64,000 nucleotides of DNA from Penicillium oxalicum (taxonomy: Eukaryota > Ascomycota > Eurotiomycetes > Eurotiales > Aspergillaceae): assembly GCF_001723175.1 (NCBI RefSeq), contig NC_064651.1, forward strand, positions 124,001 through 188,000, read 5' to 3'. A program made the position numbers and the translations under genes. The notes under the pieces were generated by a model, which was not told the origin of the DNA, did not search any database, and saw nothing but the letters and a program-made list of their open reading frames with translations. Shown here one piece after another: positions 49,183 through 59,975 of this stretch (its first letter is position 1; every line of letters starts with the position of its first letter).

Positions 49183-50950
49183 ATGCCTTTGACCTTCAAC
49201 TGGCGCGCTCTTGCGCTCTCTATAGTCTCATTGACCCCCATTGTGCTCGCCGACATTTGTCAGACACTCGCCGCCGGCGGGATTGATATTGAATACCCTC
49301 TCACAGTCAGTTATGTGGCTGATCTGAACGACTACTGGTCCGTGGCTTGTGGAGACCTCAAACCGAAATGTATCGCCGCGCCGTCAAGTGCCGCTGAGAT
49401 GTCGCAGATCATTCAAGAGCTGCACAACGTTGAGACCCTGTTCGCCGTCAAGTCTGGGGGTCATATGCCGAACAATGGATTTGCCAGTATCCAGGACGGT
49501 CTGTTGATTACTACGAAGAATCTCGATCAAGTTTTCTACAATCCCAACGATCAGACGGCCGTCATTGGTCCAGGTCTGTCATGGGAAGAAGCGCAGAAGG
49601 GACTTGACGGGACTGGTCGCGCCGTTGTCGGAGGACGTCTTGGGGGTGTAGGCATTGGAGGGTATATGTTGGGAGGTAAGCTTCAATTTTCGTCCTCATT
49701 TTTGGTATTTGTTGCCGTTGGCCTCCGTGAATGATCAAACCTGACACAAGACTTCTCCAGGCGGGATGAGCTTTCTTAGCACTCAGTATGGTTGGGCCGC
49801 CAACAACGTTGTGAACTATGAAGTGGTGCTGGCCAACGGCACGGTGGTGAATGCCAGCGAAAAAGAGAACACAGGTACGAGACATTGCCGTCTATCCCAC
49901 ATACAGAATCATTGAGGACCAACATCTCACCATCTCATAGATCTCTTCGCGGCCCTCAAGGGTGGTGGCAACAATTTTGGAGTCGTCACCGCGTATACCA
50001 TGCAGACGCATCCTATCGGCAAAGTCTGGGGCGGCAACTATGTCTTCACCACGGACAAGACACCTCAAATCTTGACAGCTCTTCGAAACTTTGTGGACAA
50101 CTATCCCGATGACAAAGCTGCAATCATCCTGACGGCCGAGCGTGGTCTGCTCGTGAACACGTGGATCATGTTCCTCTTCTACGATGGACCCGAGCCTCCT
50201 GCTGGCGTCTTTGACGAATTCACCGCGATAGGACATACTTCCACCACCAAGACGTGGGACTCCTACTACGACCTCCTCAAACACAATGACTTTTTCATCC
50301 TGCAGTAAGTCATATAGATGAACCATCGTGGTGGCCAACACTGACAGCACTCTTCTTTAGTGGACAACGCTACTCCATTGCGACCGAGACTCTACCTGTA
50401 CCAAACAGCACTGTTGGGACCGGACCGATTAAAGACGTCTTTGACCATTGGGTCGAGGTTGCCACATCTGTCCTCGAAGTGACGGGAGTCATTGGATCCA
50501 TTGCGTTCCAACCGGTCCCCAAAAGTTTCTCCGAAAAGGCCAAGGCTCGTGGTGGTGTAAGTAGACAAGCATCAACCCCCCCCCAGAAAATCTCCAGACG
50601 CCTCGCAGAGAGCTAAACTAGCGTAGGATCTTCTCAACGTCCCGACCGACAACAATTATATCTTCGTCGAGCTGGATTTCTCCTGGACGCTGTCTATCGA
50701 TGATGCCAAAATCGACCAGGCCAATCAAAATCTCTACCAGGGAATGGACAATATCATTTCTAAGAATATTGACAAGGGTCTGCTGCCTGATGTCTATCGA
50801 CCATTGTTCATGAATGATGCCTATTTCCGCCAGGATTACTGGGGTCGCATTGATCCTGCCTCCAAAGCTTCCGCACTGCAGACACGACTGCGCTATGATT
50901 CCGAGGGATTCTTCCAGAAGCGTACCAGTGGTGGTTGGAGACTCAACTAA
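49183..50950 (+). CDS. Secreted FAD-linked oxidase (berberine-bridge type)
   Basis: FAD-binding type 4 oxidoreductase; substrates in this family range from sugars to secondary metabolites. Five exons: 49183-49675, 49761-49874, 49941-50304, 50361-50556 and 50627-50950 (496 aa). A signal peptide is visible (RALALSIVSLTPIVLADIC). The flavin site SGGHMPNNGF carries the His expected to bind FAD covalently. The second loop, GGRLGGVGIGGYMLGGGMSF, lacks the Cys used by doubly linked enzymes, so one covalent link is predicted. The DLFAALKGGGNNFGVVTAY motif follows. The C-terminus lacks a clear BBE-type YxN tail and ends GWRLN, so the substrate region may be divergent. There are no clustered biosynthetic genes, so the role is unknown. 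Confidence 0.9.
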
Positions 50951-51360
50951 GGGAAGGTCTTGGTTTGAAGCCATGCTAACATGTGTATAATCAAACACGG
51001 GGTGAAGTAATGGTGCACATGATGCGTAATACTTATTCTGCAAAGATGATTCTGATTGAAAAATCATGCAAAGAAAACCTTAGTATATCCTGGTGTGTTG
51101 GTAGACTGTGCGTTCGAGTGTGATGCTCATCTTTCCGTCATCCACCAAAGTCCGTCTTGTTGTTGGGGTAGTCCGCCATCCGAGTAGGAACTACGACCTA
51201 CCAGAGCAGGTCAGCCTTCACCTGACTCTCTCAATTAAAAAGTAAAGAATCACTTCAACCCGCTCATTGAAGAGCCTAACCACGGGGATTCTCGTGTAAG
51301 TTTACATGATATATACTCGGAGGATAGGTGGATATCTCGCGGGTCGTCGTCGCTCACTGC
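50951..51360. other. Intergenic region
   Basis: A 410-base region downstream of the FAD oxidase. Nothing was recognised. Confidence 0.5.
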
Positions 51361-51766
51361 ATGACGGAACTGTCCAGGGCCAATGACTCCGACGAGAACG
51401 ATGAGATCTGTCGCAGAAGAAGAAAGAAGACGAATCGTTCCTTTGGCATCGTCGACGGTGAATTTATCCACCAGAGTGACAGTTCAAGCTCCTCGGACCC
51501 ATATGAATATGGAACGAGAAGGCGCGCAAGAAAGAATCCTTCGCATATTCTGAACGACCTCATCGACTACAGGTTGCTTAAAATCAAGAAGAAGCTGCGC
51601 TCGGTCATCGATCGTGTCAAACAAATGGGCTCCGCCATTAAGAATGTATGGTCAAAGACTTGTCTTGCTTAAGGTGGCTCTTCTGATAGTCAGACCGCTT
51701 GTTATCTCGTTACAGGACATTATTGCTGCTTTTTGCTCATGGCTAGTGAGTAAGGACAACCCTTGA
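51361..51766 (+). CDS. Possible small basic protein (111 aa), unrecognised
   Basis: I do not recognise this protein. The first ATG at 51361 begins MTELSRANDSDENDE. A plausible GT-AG intron of 70 bases joins 51361-51645 to 51716-51766, giving 111 aa. It has an acidic start, a basic RRRRKK patch, a Ser-rich stretch, then an amphipathic region (LLKIKKKLRSVIDRVKQM) and a hydrophobic-leaning end (IIAAFCSWLV). No family is evident. The intron keeps the frame, which mildly favours a real gene, but chance is not excluded. Confidence 0.35.
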
Positions 51767-53000
51767 TCCCATCAAGTACGCCCGGTCGCTTCGAACATCA
51801 GCTCTGCAGCGAAAGGTAGCCTTATCATATTGCCTGTTTTCATCGACGTGATGTAATAGGTGACCACTCATATGATCGCAGAAGTTGTGGTGCTCCAATG
51901 ATCTGGCGCGTTTGATGATTTAAATCCTGGGCAGGATACCTTACAGATGGCCCCATTCTCTAGGTTGCGGAGAGTTCTGACATTTTTGCTTGTGTCTCCA
52001 CGGCTATTTCTCGTTCCTTTTCCCCCTTGACGCTGTGCCTCTCAAACTTTGAAAAACAAAACGAGACCTAATGGTGTCTCTATTCTCGACAAAACAAGCG
52101 CTACATATCGAACAAAAGGACATTGATATGTCGAAACCCAGGCCCCCCATTAGCCCAAGGGTAAGCTCAACCACCAACGTGAATGAGAATGGATACCGTA
52201 CTTTTGTCCTCTCTTGAACCCCCTTTGGCGTCTGCAACGCCCACTAGATGAGCGAAGAATACCTCTAGCTTTCAAACACGAAACATGATCGCCAATGCAT
52301 CTCAAGCCAAAAAAGGTCCGCGAGCTTCAAATCGCCGAGTCATGTCTCCATAGGCGCCCGGAACAAATCCGGCGGCCATCCTGGGCAGCGAGTGGCTGAG
52401 AGGCGGCCTGGGCTGGAAAAGAGCCTCTGCACGAAGCGCCGAGGTGGAGTGCGCTCCTCCGCCAATCCACAAAGCTCAGCCGTGTTTGCTGCAGCTCTGC
52501 TTCGTCTCTGGTTAGTATAAGCTGCATACGCAAGTTGCCATGCTCGATCATTTAAAGCTACAGCTACCTTGTTCGGGGAGGCAGGGTCTGTTGCATGTGG
52601 CGCCCATCTCGAATAAAGGCTGACCATCAATAGGCTGTAGCTCATCTGTTTGCGATCTAGATCTCGATGGAAGTTCTAAATTTGCGTCGGTCTAAATCAC
52701 TGATCATTGTTTGGGAAGGTCATGGCTCTGAAAGGTCTTTGTTGCTAATGTTGGATAAAAGGCCAGTGATGGAATCTGGGATGTCTTTGATTCATTCTCA
52801 TTGCATTACAGTCTCTCTTTCTTTCTCTCTCTCCCTCTCCAATTCCTCTTATCATTACACCTCCGAGCGTTCTGGCCATTCTTTTCAACACCTTTCCAAG
52901 CCGTGTACACTTCAAGTTCTTCGGTGGCCCAAGCCTTTGACACTCATTCATCTGACAAATTACACTCGACTCTCTCAGCAATCAACTCATAAAGTGAAAA
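51767..53000. other. Intergenic region upstream of the MARVEL-like gene
   Basis: About 1.2 kb. A CT-rich stretch near 52810-52845 lies about 170 bases upstream of the start at 53001 and probably marks the promoter or leader. No other gene was recognised. Confidence 0.5.
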
Positions 53001-53745
53001 ATGGCACCTCGCTACGGCGCTCTCGGCGCAACTTTCCAACTCGCGCGTATTTTCCAAATCTGTTCACTGATAGCCATCATCGGCATGACCGCCAATTTCA
53101 TCGCCTCGATAATCAATAACAATGCCACTCCACCGAATATTCTCATCGGAACTATCAGCGTGGTATGTCTTTTTCCCGTCTCCCCCCTACCTTCTTGGTT
53201 AGATTTCTAAAGCCACGAAAAAAACATCAAGACTTGCATCGCCGTGATATACTGCATCATCACGGGTATTCTCTACTTTGACGATATCCTCCCTTTCCTC
53301 CCCTGCGCCATCATCGACCTCTTCCTTCTGGTGGCACTCATTGTGGTAGCAGTGATCATGGGAAAGCCCCTCTCCTATCTACAATGCTCGTCGCTGTCCT
53401 CACTGGGATTCAAAGATGCCACAATCTACGCCTTTGCGTCCCGTCTGTCCAGCGTTGTGGCCAGTCTCAGTGGCAAGATCGATTTTGTTGCTTGGATCGG
53501 AGCGTCCAAGACAATTTGTTTGGAGACCAAGGCTATTTGGGGACTGAGTATTGCGCTGTGGTAAGTCTGACCAATTCGGTTTTCTTCTTTTCTATAGAAA
53601 AGAACAAAAAAAGAGATAGACCAGTTGTGCAGTCGTGTATCATGATATTAACTTTTTGGATTCCAGTATCCTTTTCTTCTTCTCTTTTCTCTGCAATGTA
53701 TGTCTCTGGCGCCAAAATAAAGCCAACATTGACGCCGAGAAATGA
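53001..53745 (+). CDS. MARVEL-like four-TM membrane protein
   Basis: Small integral membrane protein of the fungal MARVEL type, a family linked to membrane domains such as eisosomes; the exact role is unknown. Three exons: 53001-53162, 53232-53560 and 53667-53745 (189 aa), all GT-AG and in phase. Four hydrophobic segments are visible: IFQICSLIAIIGMTANFIA, then IAVIYCIITGILYF, then AIIDLFLLVALIVVAVIMG, and a last one that spans the final intron (GLSIALC joined to ILFFFSFLCNVCLW). Between the third and fourth is a roughly 60-residue loop with three cysteines. The short tail is basic, then acidic (RQNKANIDAEK). Confidence 0.82.
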
Positions 53746-54680
53746 GTGTCAGGGACGGGTTCTTGTCGACGGGGATTTCGGGTAACGGGTGAAAGATGCA
53801 AGGTGGAAGTTGTGGGAGACGTAAGAAGATCTTATTGTCAGTGGTCATGTGGACTAGATGGCGGTGGCGCACAGGTCAGAATATGATCGTGGGACTGGGC
53901 TGATTGATCAACCTCGAGGGTTGGAGGGTTTGCTCTCAGATTGACGTTACACTAATTTGCACTTGTTACTTCCATTAAAATTAACATGAAATTAATCAGG
54001 AGAAAAAAAAAGAAACATTTGTCTTTGAGTTTGATTGATACGTTCCACTTGGGAGAGAAAGACACCACTCTCATGAGTGACAGATGTTTGCGACAACTTG
54101 CAATCAGTTTCCAGTGTGACATGACAGATTTCAACCTTGGTTGGCGCGAACGAAAAGCTGCGGCATTAAAATCAACAATCAAATATGCCGAGTATTGAAA
54201 ATATTCTCACTGATTGTTGATGACCCCCTGCCCTGGTTCACTTCAAAACTCTAGAATTACACACATCTGCCGGTTCATCTCAGCCGAGGGCGTACCCATG
54301 CTCAGATGTTCTCGAGGGGGAAGAAAACAAAACAAACGAGGCGATGTTTCATCATTCCGTTCATTGACCCGGGCTATCAATCTTGAAAATTGAGCAGATC
54401 AAGCCTCAAGTTCATTCAGACCTTTGACGGCACATCACTCCCTCTTTTGAGATCATAGGCCTAGACCCGTGAAATCAGACATTGATGTGAATTCACTGGG
54501 AGCCTTGCGCTGAAAGTACGACGTTAGTTCTCATTCTGACGACCAGACAATACCTGGATTTCTCAATCTGTCAAGTAGCGATCGTCACTCACCCTGTGTC
54601 AACACCCCCGAATATCTGTGAAAATCCCGCCCTGGCGATCTATGGCTGTCCACGTCGAGCATGCCAGAGCCGCAGTCCCT
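53746..54680. other. Convergent 3' intergenic region
   Basis: About 0.9 kb between the MARVEL-like gene (+) and cnxG (-), containing an A-rich stretch near 54000. No gene was recognised. Confidence 0.5.
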
Positions 54681-54977
54681 CTACCCCGAACTGACCGGTG
54701 GGATGATAGCCACCTCCTCTCCCGCTTGAATCACCCTGTCGGCATCTTCCTCGACATCCACATATTCATTCTGCAGACTGATTCCACAGCTTGCCAAGAC
54801 TTTGGTCCGGATCCCCGGATATCGATCCTCGAGCAACGGGTACAGCTTGGACAAGGGCAAGGGTGCAGGAAGACGCTCAGTATGTTTGGATGTAAATTGT
54901 GATGCAGTTGCAAAGTAGTATATGGTGAATGAGTCGGATGAAGTCGGTCCAGACTGGGCGTCTGGCTTTGCGGTCAT
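54681..54977 (-). CDS. cnxG: Molybdopterin synthase small subunit (MoaD/MOCS2A, CnxG)
   Basis: Sulfur-carrier subunit that donates sulfur, as a C-terminal thiocarboxylate, to precursor Z in molybdenum cofactor synthesis. It is needed for nitrate reductase and xanthine dehydrogenase. The first ATG at 54977 gives 98 aa in one exon, the family length. The ubiquitin-like fold is visible: FTIYYFATASQFT, then ERLPAPLPLSKLYPLLEDRYPG, CGISLQNEYVDVEED and the ending EEVAIIPPVSSG. The C-terminal residue is the essential Gly, but the residue before it is Ser rather than the Gly of bacterial MoaD. A longer frame starts only at GTG. The large subunit (CnxH) is not in the window. Confidence 0.88.
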   Translation of the reverse strand: MTAKPDAQSGPTSSDSFTIYYFATASQFTSKHTERLPAPLPLSKLYPLLEDRYPGIRTKVLASCGISLQNEYVDVEEDADRVIQAGEEVAIIPPVSSG

Positions 54978-57672
54978 CGTTGATATCGTTGATAATGCTC
55001 CAACGGGGTCACACACCTGATCGACGAGGGTTGACGCTCAGTGCGGGGCAGATTTCGGGGGCAAATGAGTCCAACGGGGTGTCGCTGCAGGGCCGGAGCG
55101 GGTGGATGCCTGAGGTTATCACTTTCGAGCATCGAGCAGTAGCACGTGGGAAGCTCCGGTAGAATTGGTACAGCCTCGAGTATTCTGCGTATGCTCGGCA
55201 AGACCTCTTGATTCCATTTGGGTGGATATGTCTTTGTACTTCAATCAGGCTTCAATGTCAGTGCAGATCTCTCAGCAGAAATTGTCTGGGCATCTATTCA
55301 ACCTAACGTGGAAATGGAACGGTCCGGCATGCCCGTCTCATCTGAGACGTGTCAGTCCAAGTCCGGGCACACAGGGCTGTCCATGTATACTAGTGCTTTG
55401 ATCAACAGTGCCATACCATACATCAAAAAAACAAAAAACAAAAAAAATAGGCAAAAAGTCCTTCCTAAAGGAGGATGGGACCTAGAAATTCCGAATACCT
55501 TCTTTTTTGGACGGATAGTGAATACCATCAGTACGACGTCTGTGCCTATAAATCATGTTAGATGCACGGGGACTTCGGTGGGTACTACCAGTATTAACCT
55601 ACTTACGTAGTATCAGTGGCCTGAATGAATCCGTTTAAATCAAGGGCCCGAGGCAAGGTCTCTCAAGTTACCACCTCTGCCCCATCTAAAAATCCTCTGA
55701 AACGTCCCATGCATCTGGCGACAGGTAGCTCTAGCTCAGACTTTTCGAACCTGCCATGGTTTTTTTTTTCGGATACTCTAACTCTGTTCGTTTATTTCCT
55801 GGATATCGTGAGCTATATCAAATTCTATGGGTATATTGTAACAAGTCAGCGGAATGGATCCATGTCTATTCCCACGTGAGGCTCCCTTCCACGGCACGTG
55901 TCTGAGCTAGCTCTCCTTAGAGTCTATATGTACTTCTCTCCTCAGTAGCGAGACCCGGGAGATAAATTCACAGGATGGAAGAGTAGCGGGTGAATCAGAG
56001 CAGCAGTTTAGACTCCTCGGAAATCGACTACGTACGCATCACCCCTGCGAGCCATTGCCGCCTCGACCAGCCGTGACCCGTCCTGCATTGCTGAGATTAT
56101 GTTGTGGAGGTTGATGATGTGAAGCGGTTGAGATCAGGGGGGGATGATCGACAATTCTGAGAATGCGGCGTAAAAAGGGGGTCCCCGAGGACCAGGAAAC
56201 CCGACCTGATCAATGGGGAAGGTGGCACTGGAGCGAGGAGATGGAACAGAGATGATTTGTGCCAGAGTGTGTGGATGTCTGCGTGTGGGGTGGAGGAATG
56301 GGGAGGACAGTGGGGGGTGCAAACAGGTTGGGGTGAAGAGATGGGGAAGAGCAATATGGGGCAGAATGGGGTGAGTGATGCGGTGGCAGCTCCCAGCGTC
56401 AAGGCACGGCTGTTGAGGCTGAGAATCAATCCAATGATAAAATCGCGTATCTCCAGCAGTATCGGGGGTTGCCGACTAATACAAAAAGAACCTTTCCCGT
56501 CAATGCTCCTGTGGTATCTCAATTCTTAGGTTCTGTGACGTTCGGTCTCATTCAAGTGAAGCAAGATCAAAAAATTGATATAGGCTGTTTGCTGTTCTCT
56601 GGTCTCGTTTCATCTTGTTCCGATTGTGCTTGCGCAGAGCAATACCGTTGAGCCTCGGAGCATCCGTCTTTCACTTTATCCAGACTGTGGGGACCATAGT
56701 TTGCTTCCCAGTTTCTCTTGGTCAGCAGAGTGTGGGGGTTGACAGTGACATCGGCAGGGGCACATCCGATCAGACACAGTTGACTAAGAAGGAAGTATAT
56801 CATCATGACCCTCAAAATAGAATCGGTACTAGGGTACTCATGCCTCGAAGAAATGTCAGCACGACTTGGTCCAACGTCTAGGACAAGTGCCATGCGTGGT
56901 CACACGATGGAATTGCCATCCTCATTCTGGTACACTTGAAGAGTCTCCAGCTCGTACACGCTCAAAGTGAGGAAGAGTCTTCACCCGGTCACCCCTTCAC
57001 CCGTCGAGGAGCCGAGCCAGAAACGGTATCGATCGGCCGAGTCCGGAAGTCACGCCCTCCAAGCGCACGGGTGCGGGCCGACTGACCAATCAGAACAGAC
57101 CAACCGACTCGGCGCGGCTTGGGTCGGGAAACCGGGGGAAAGCCCTCTTCTCCGCTTGAACGCTCGGGGATTCTCCCCGCGACGGTGTGCCATGTACCTG
57201 TGTACAATAGACTCCGGTGCGGTGGTTTATATGTGGACAGTTCGTCCTGCAGTCAGCTTCATGATTTGACAAGGTACACTCCACGGGGGAATCCCTTTCT
57301 GGACTGTAGATCCAAGGGATGTACTGACGACGATGTTCGTCAGGCCCAATGAAGAGGGACGATGAAAAATCTCTGTTCCTAACCGAACCCCACTCTGTTC
57401 CCCATACAAGTTTGTTCGCGAGACCCATTTGGCGTGGGGGTTGCAACTCTGAGCCGGTCTGGGGTCGTCACCTCAACATGGACGCAACCGGATGCGACCA
57501 CGATGGGTCAGCCTGCGAGGCTCGTCTCGGTGGGGTAAAGACCTGGGGGACAGATGCAACCACGCGCTGAAAAAGGGAGAGATTCCTCCCCCGGACTTTT
57601 CCACCTTCCATTCTTCTTTCTGATCGCTGTTCCGGGAAAGAAAAGAGTCGAGTCCCGACTCTCATACGCACC
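54978..57672. other. 2.7-kb divergent intergenic region
   Basis: Lies between cnxG (-) and the MFS transporter (+). Frames such as 56522-56097 (-) are Pro/Ser/His-rich and show no domain. An A-rich tract lies near 55425-55455 and a T run near 55760. No gene was recognised. Confidence 0.5.
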
Positions 57673-59463
57673 ATGGCGGACGACATTTCAAGAGGCACCA
57701 ACAACCACCCCCTCAGCCACGACGATCGCATCGATCTAGACGTCGAGAAAGAGCGTGTGGAAAACCACGAACATGTGGTTGAAGTCCCAAATCCCAATGT
57801 AGTCCCTCGGATTGACCCGGCGCGACGGGCCGTGGTCGAGAAGAGCCTCATGCGCAAACTGGACGCACGATGCAGTCTCTTTGTGCTCATCTACATCATG
57901 AACTATCTCGATCGCAACAACATCTCGGCCGCCCGTCTGAAAGGTCTGCAAAAGGACCTGTCCCTGTCAGACACTCAGTACTCGACTTGTCTGAGTATTC
58001 TCTACGTCGGATACATTTTGATGCAAGTCCCGTCCAACATGTTCATCAATCGGATCCAACGACCGTCGCTCTACATTGCCGTGGCCATGACCCTGTGGGG
58101 GTTGATCTCAACCTGCTCCGGTCTGGCCGGCAACTTTGCCCATATGGTGGTCATTCGATTTTTGCTGGGCTTTGTCGAGGCGGCCTTTTTGCCCGGTGCC
58201 CTGCTCATTCTCTCCAAATGGTACACCCGTCGAGAATTGACCACGCGCAACGCCGTGCTGTTCTGCGGTAACCTGATCTCCAACGCCTTCTCCTCGCTCG
58301 TCGCGGCGGGTGTCCTGTCCAACATGGAAGGAACTCTCGGCCATGCCGCCTGGCGATGGCTCTTCTGGATCGAAGGAGCCGCCACCATGACCATTGCCAT
58401 CTCGGCGGCTTTCATTCTCCCCGATCTGCCCACCAATTCCCGAGGCTTCACCGAGGAAGAGCTCCTCGTGGCGCAACTGCGCATCCTGGAGGATGTGGGC
58501 GAAGCCGATACCGATTCCGAGGAGCAGAGTGCCTTTAGCGGTCTCTTCATGGCCCTCAAGGACTTTAAGATCTACCTGATGATGTTGGCCTTTACGGCCT
58601 ATGTCATTGGCTTGTCCTTTAATGCATTCTTCGTATGTCGAATTTCCCTCTGTTCAGCCCCCCTCCCTCCCCTCTTTAACCAAACACACTCTCGATCAAC
58701 ACGTCAGGCACTCGGCGGCTAATTCACAAACCTTCCAGCCCACTCTGACCGGTACCCTTGGTTTCTCCTACGTGCCCACTCTCCTGATGAGTGCTCCCCC
58801 ATGGGTCTTTTCCTGTCTCTTCTCCGTGCTCAACGCGTGGCACGCAGACCGAACTCAAGAAAAGGTGAACAAATCTCTTCGCATTCTTCTTTTCTTTTCT
58901 TTTTATTTTGCTTTAAAAAAAACGAGAGAAAGACCCCCGAATCGAGCCCTTCTCGAAACTAACTGCTCACCCCCTTCTAGATCTGGCACATTTACGGCCC
59001 CATCTTCATGGGCCTCGTCGGCTTCATCATCAGCATGTCCACCCTCAACGTGGCCGCCCGCTACATCGCCCTCTTCCTCCAAGCCGGCTCCTACGCCGGC
59101 TTCATCGTCTTCTACTCATGGATCAGTTCCTCCTTTCCCCGACCCCCCGCCAAGCGTGCGGTGGCCCTGGCCCTCATCAACGCCTTCAGTCAACTGGGTA
59201 ACGTGGCGGGCTCTTATGTCTGGGATCTGAAAGAGAACGGGTACCGAAAGAGCTACGGCATCGTGACGGCCATGTACGGCGTGACCATCATCGGATTTTG
59301 GATCTTCCGTATGATTCTGGTCAATCTGAATAAGAAGTTGGAGCGGCAGGAGGCTGAGTGGGATGCGGAACACTCTGAACAACCGCAGGCAGGGAATGTG
59401 GTGTTTATGGATAGTGCGGATGAGTCGTTGCGGATGCGTAAGGGTTTCAGGTATTTGGTTTAA
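57673..59463 (+). CDS. MFS transporter, anion:cation symporter (Dal5/Tna1-like)
   Basis: Major facilitator of the ACS family, which in fungi imports organic anions and vitamins such as allantoate, nicotinate or biotin; the substrate cannot be told from sequence. Three exons: 57673-58632, 58739-58864 and 58981-59463 (522 aa), all in phase. The acidic N-terminus of about 65 residues is cytosolic. Family marks are YLDRNNISAARLKGLQKDL (helix 1 and loop), STCLSILYVGYILMQVPSNM (helix 2), RFLLGFVEAAFLPGALLILSKWY (helices 4-5) and GHAAWRWLFWIEG (loop 5-6). A central acidic loop (EADTDSEEQ) precedes the second six helices. The start has a CACCATGG context. Confidence 0.93.
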
Positions 59464-59975
59464 AAAGTTGGGATATACATATGTATGGGTGTATTCCTTC
59501 TTTCTCTCTCTCTCTTATTTTTTTCAAAAGAATTTGCGTTGTTTCTTTTTGTGGATATGATGTGACATGATTTACTCCTCTTTTTTAAAAAAGAAAAAAT
59601 AGGAAAACGCTTCTTGATGAATTGGCTGGTACCTATGTGACTGGGGCGTAAATTAGATGCAAGGTGTACAGTCTTCCAATCTATTCCCCGGGACCTTGAA
59701 TAATGTACAAACACGGGCAATTGACATCAGAGAAGATAAAATGGGGAGAAGATATTGAAGGTACCTAGGTACCTCCCGCGAATAGGGCAATGTCTACCGG
59801 AAATCCAGGGTGAGACCGACCAAATACATATCAATTCTCATATCTTCTACCATTGCAGCGGAACATGAGATTCTCAATGGATAGACAATTTGGCGCTGAA
59901 ATGACTTTTGAATGTCTCACAGAGTTCTCAATCACTCCACGTCAGGTTTTCTTTCTTTCTTTCTTTTTTTTTTTC
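59464..59975. other. Convergent 3' intergenic region with a 16-base palindrome
   Basis: Lies between the MFS gene (+) and the PLP enzyme (-). It contains AGGTACCTAGGTACCT, a perfect palindrome made of two tandem 8-base palindromes, at 59759-59774, plus T-rich tracts. No gene was recognised. Confidence 0.6.

Noticed and set aside
56097..56522. 141-codon minus-strand frame upstream of the MFS gene
   Set aside because: Pro/Ser/His-rich, with no ordered domain and no supporting introns or neighbours.
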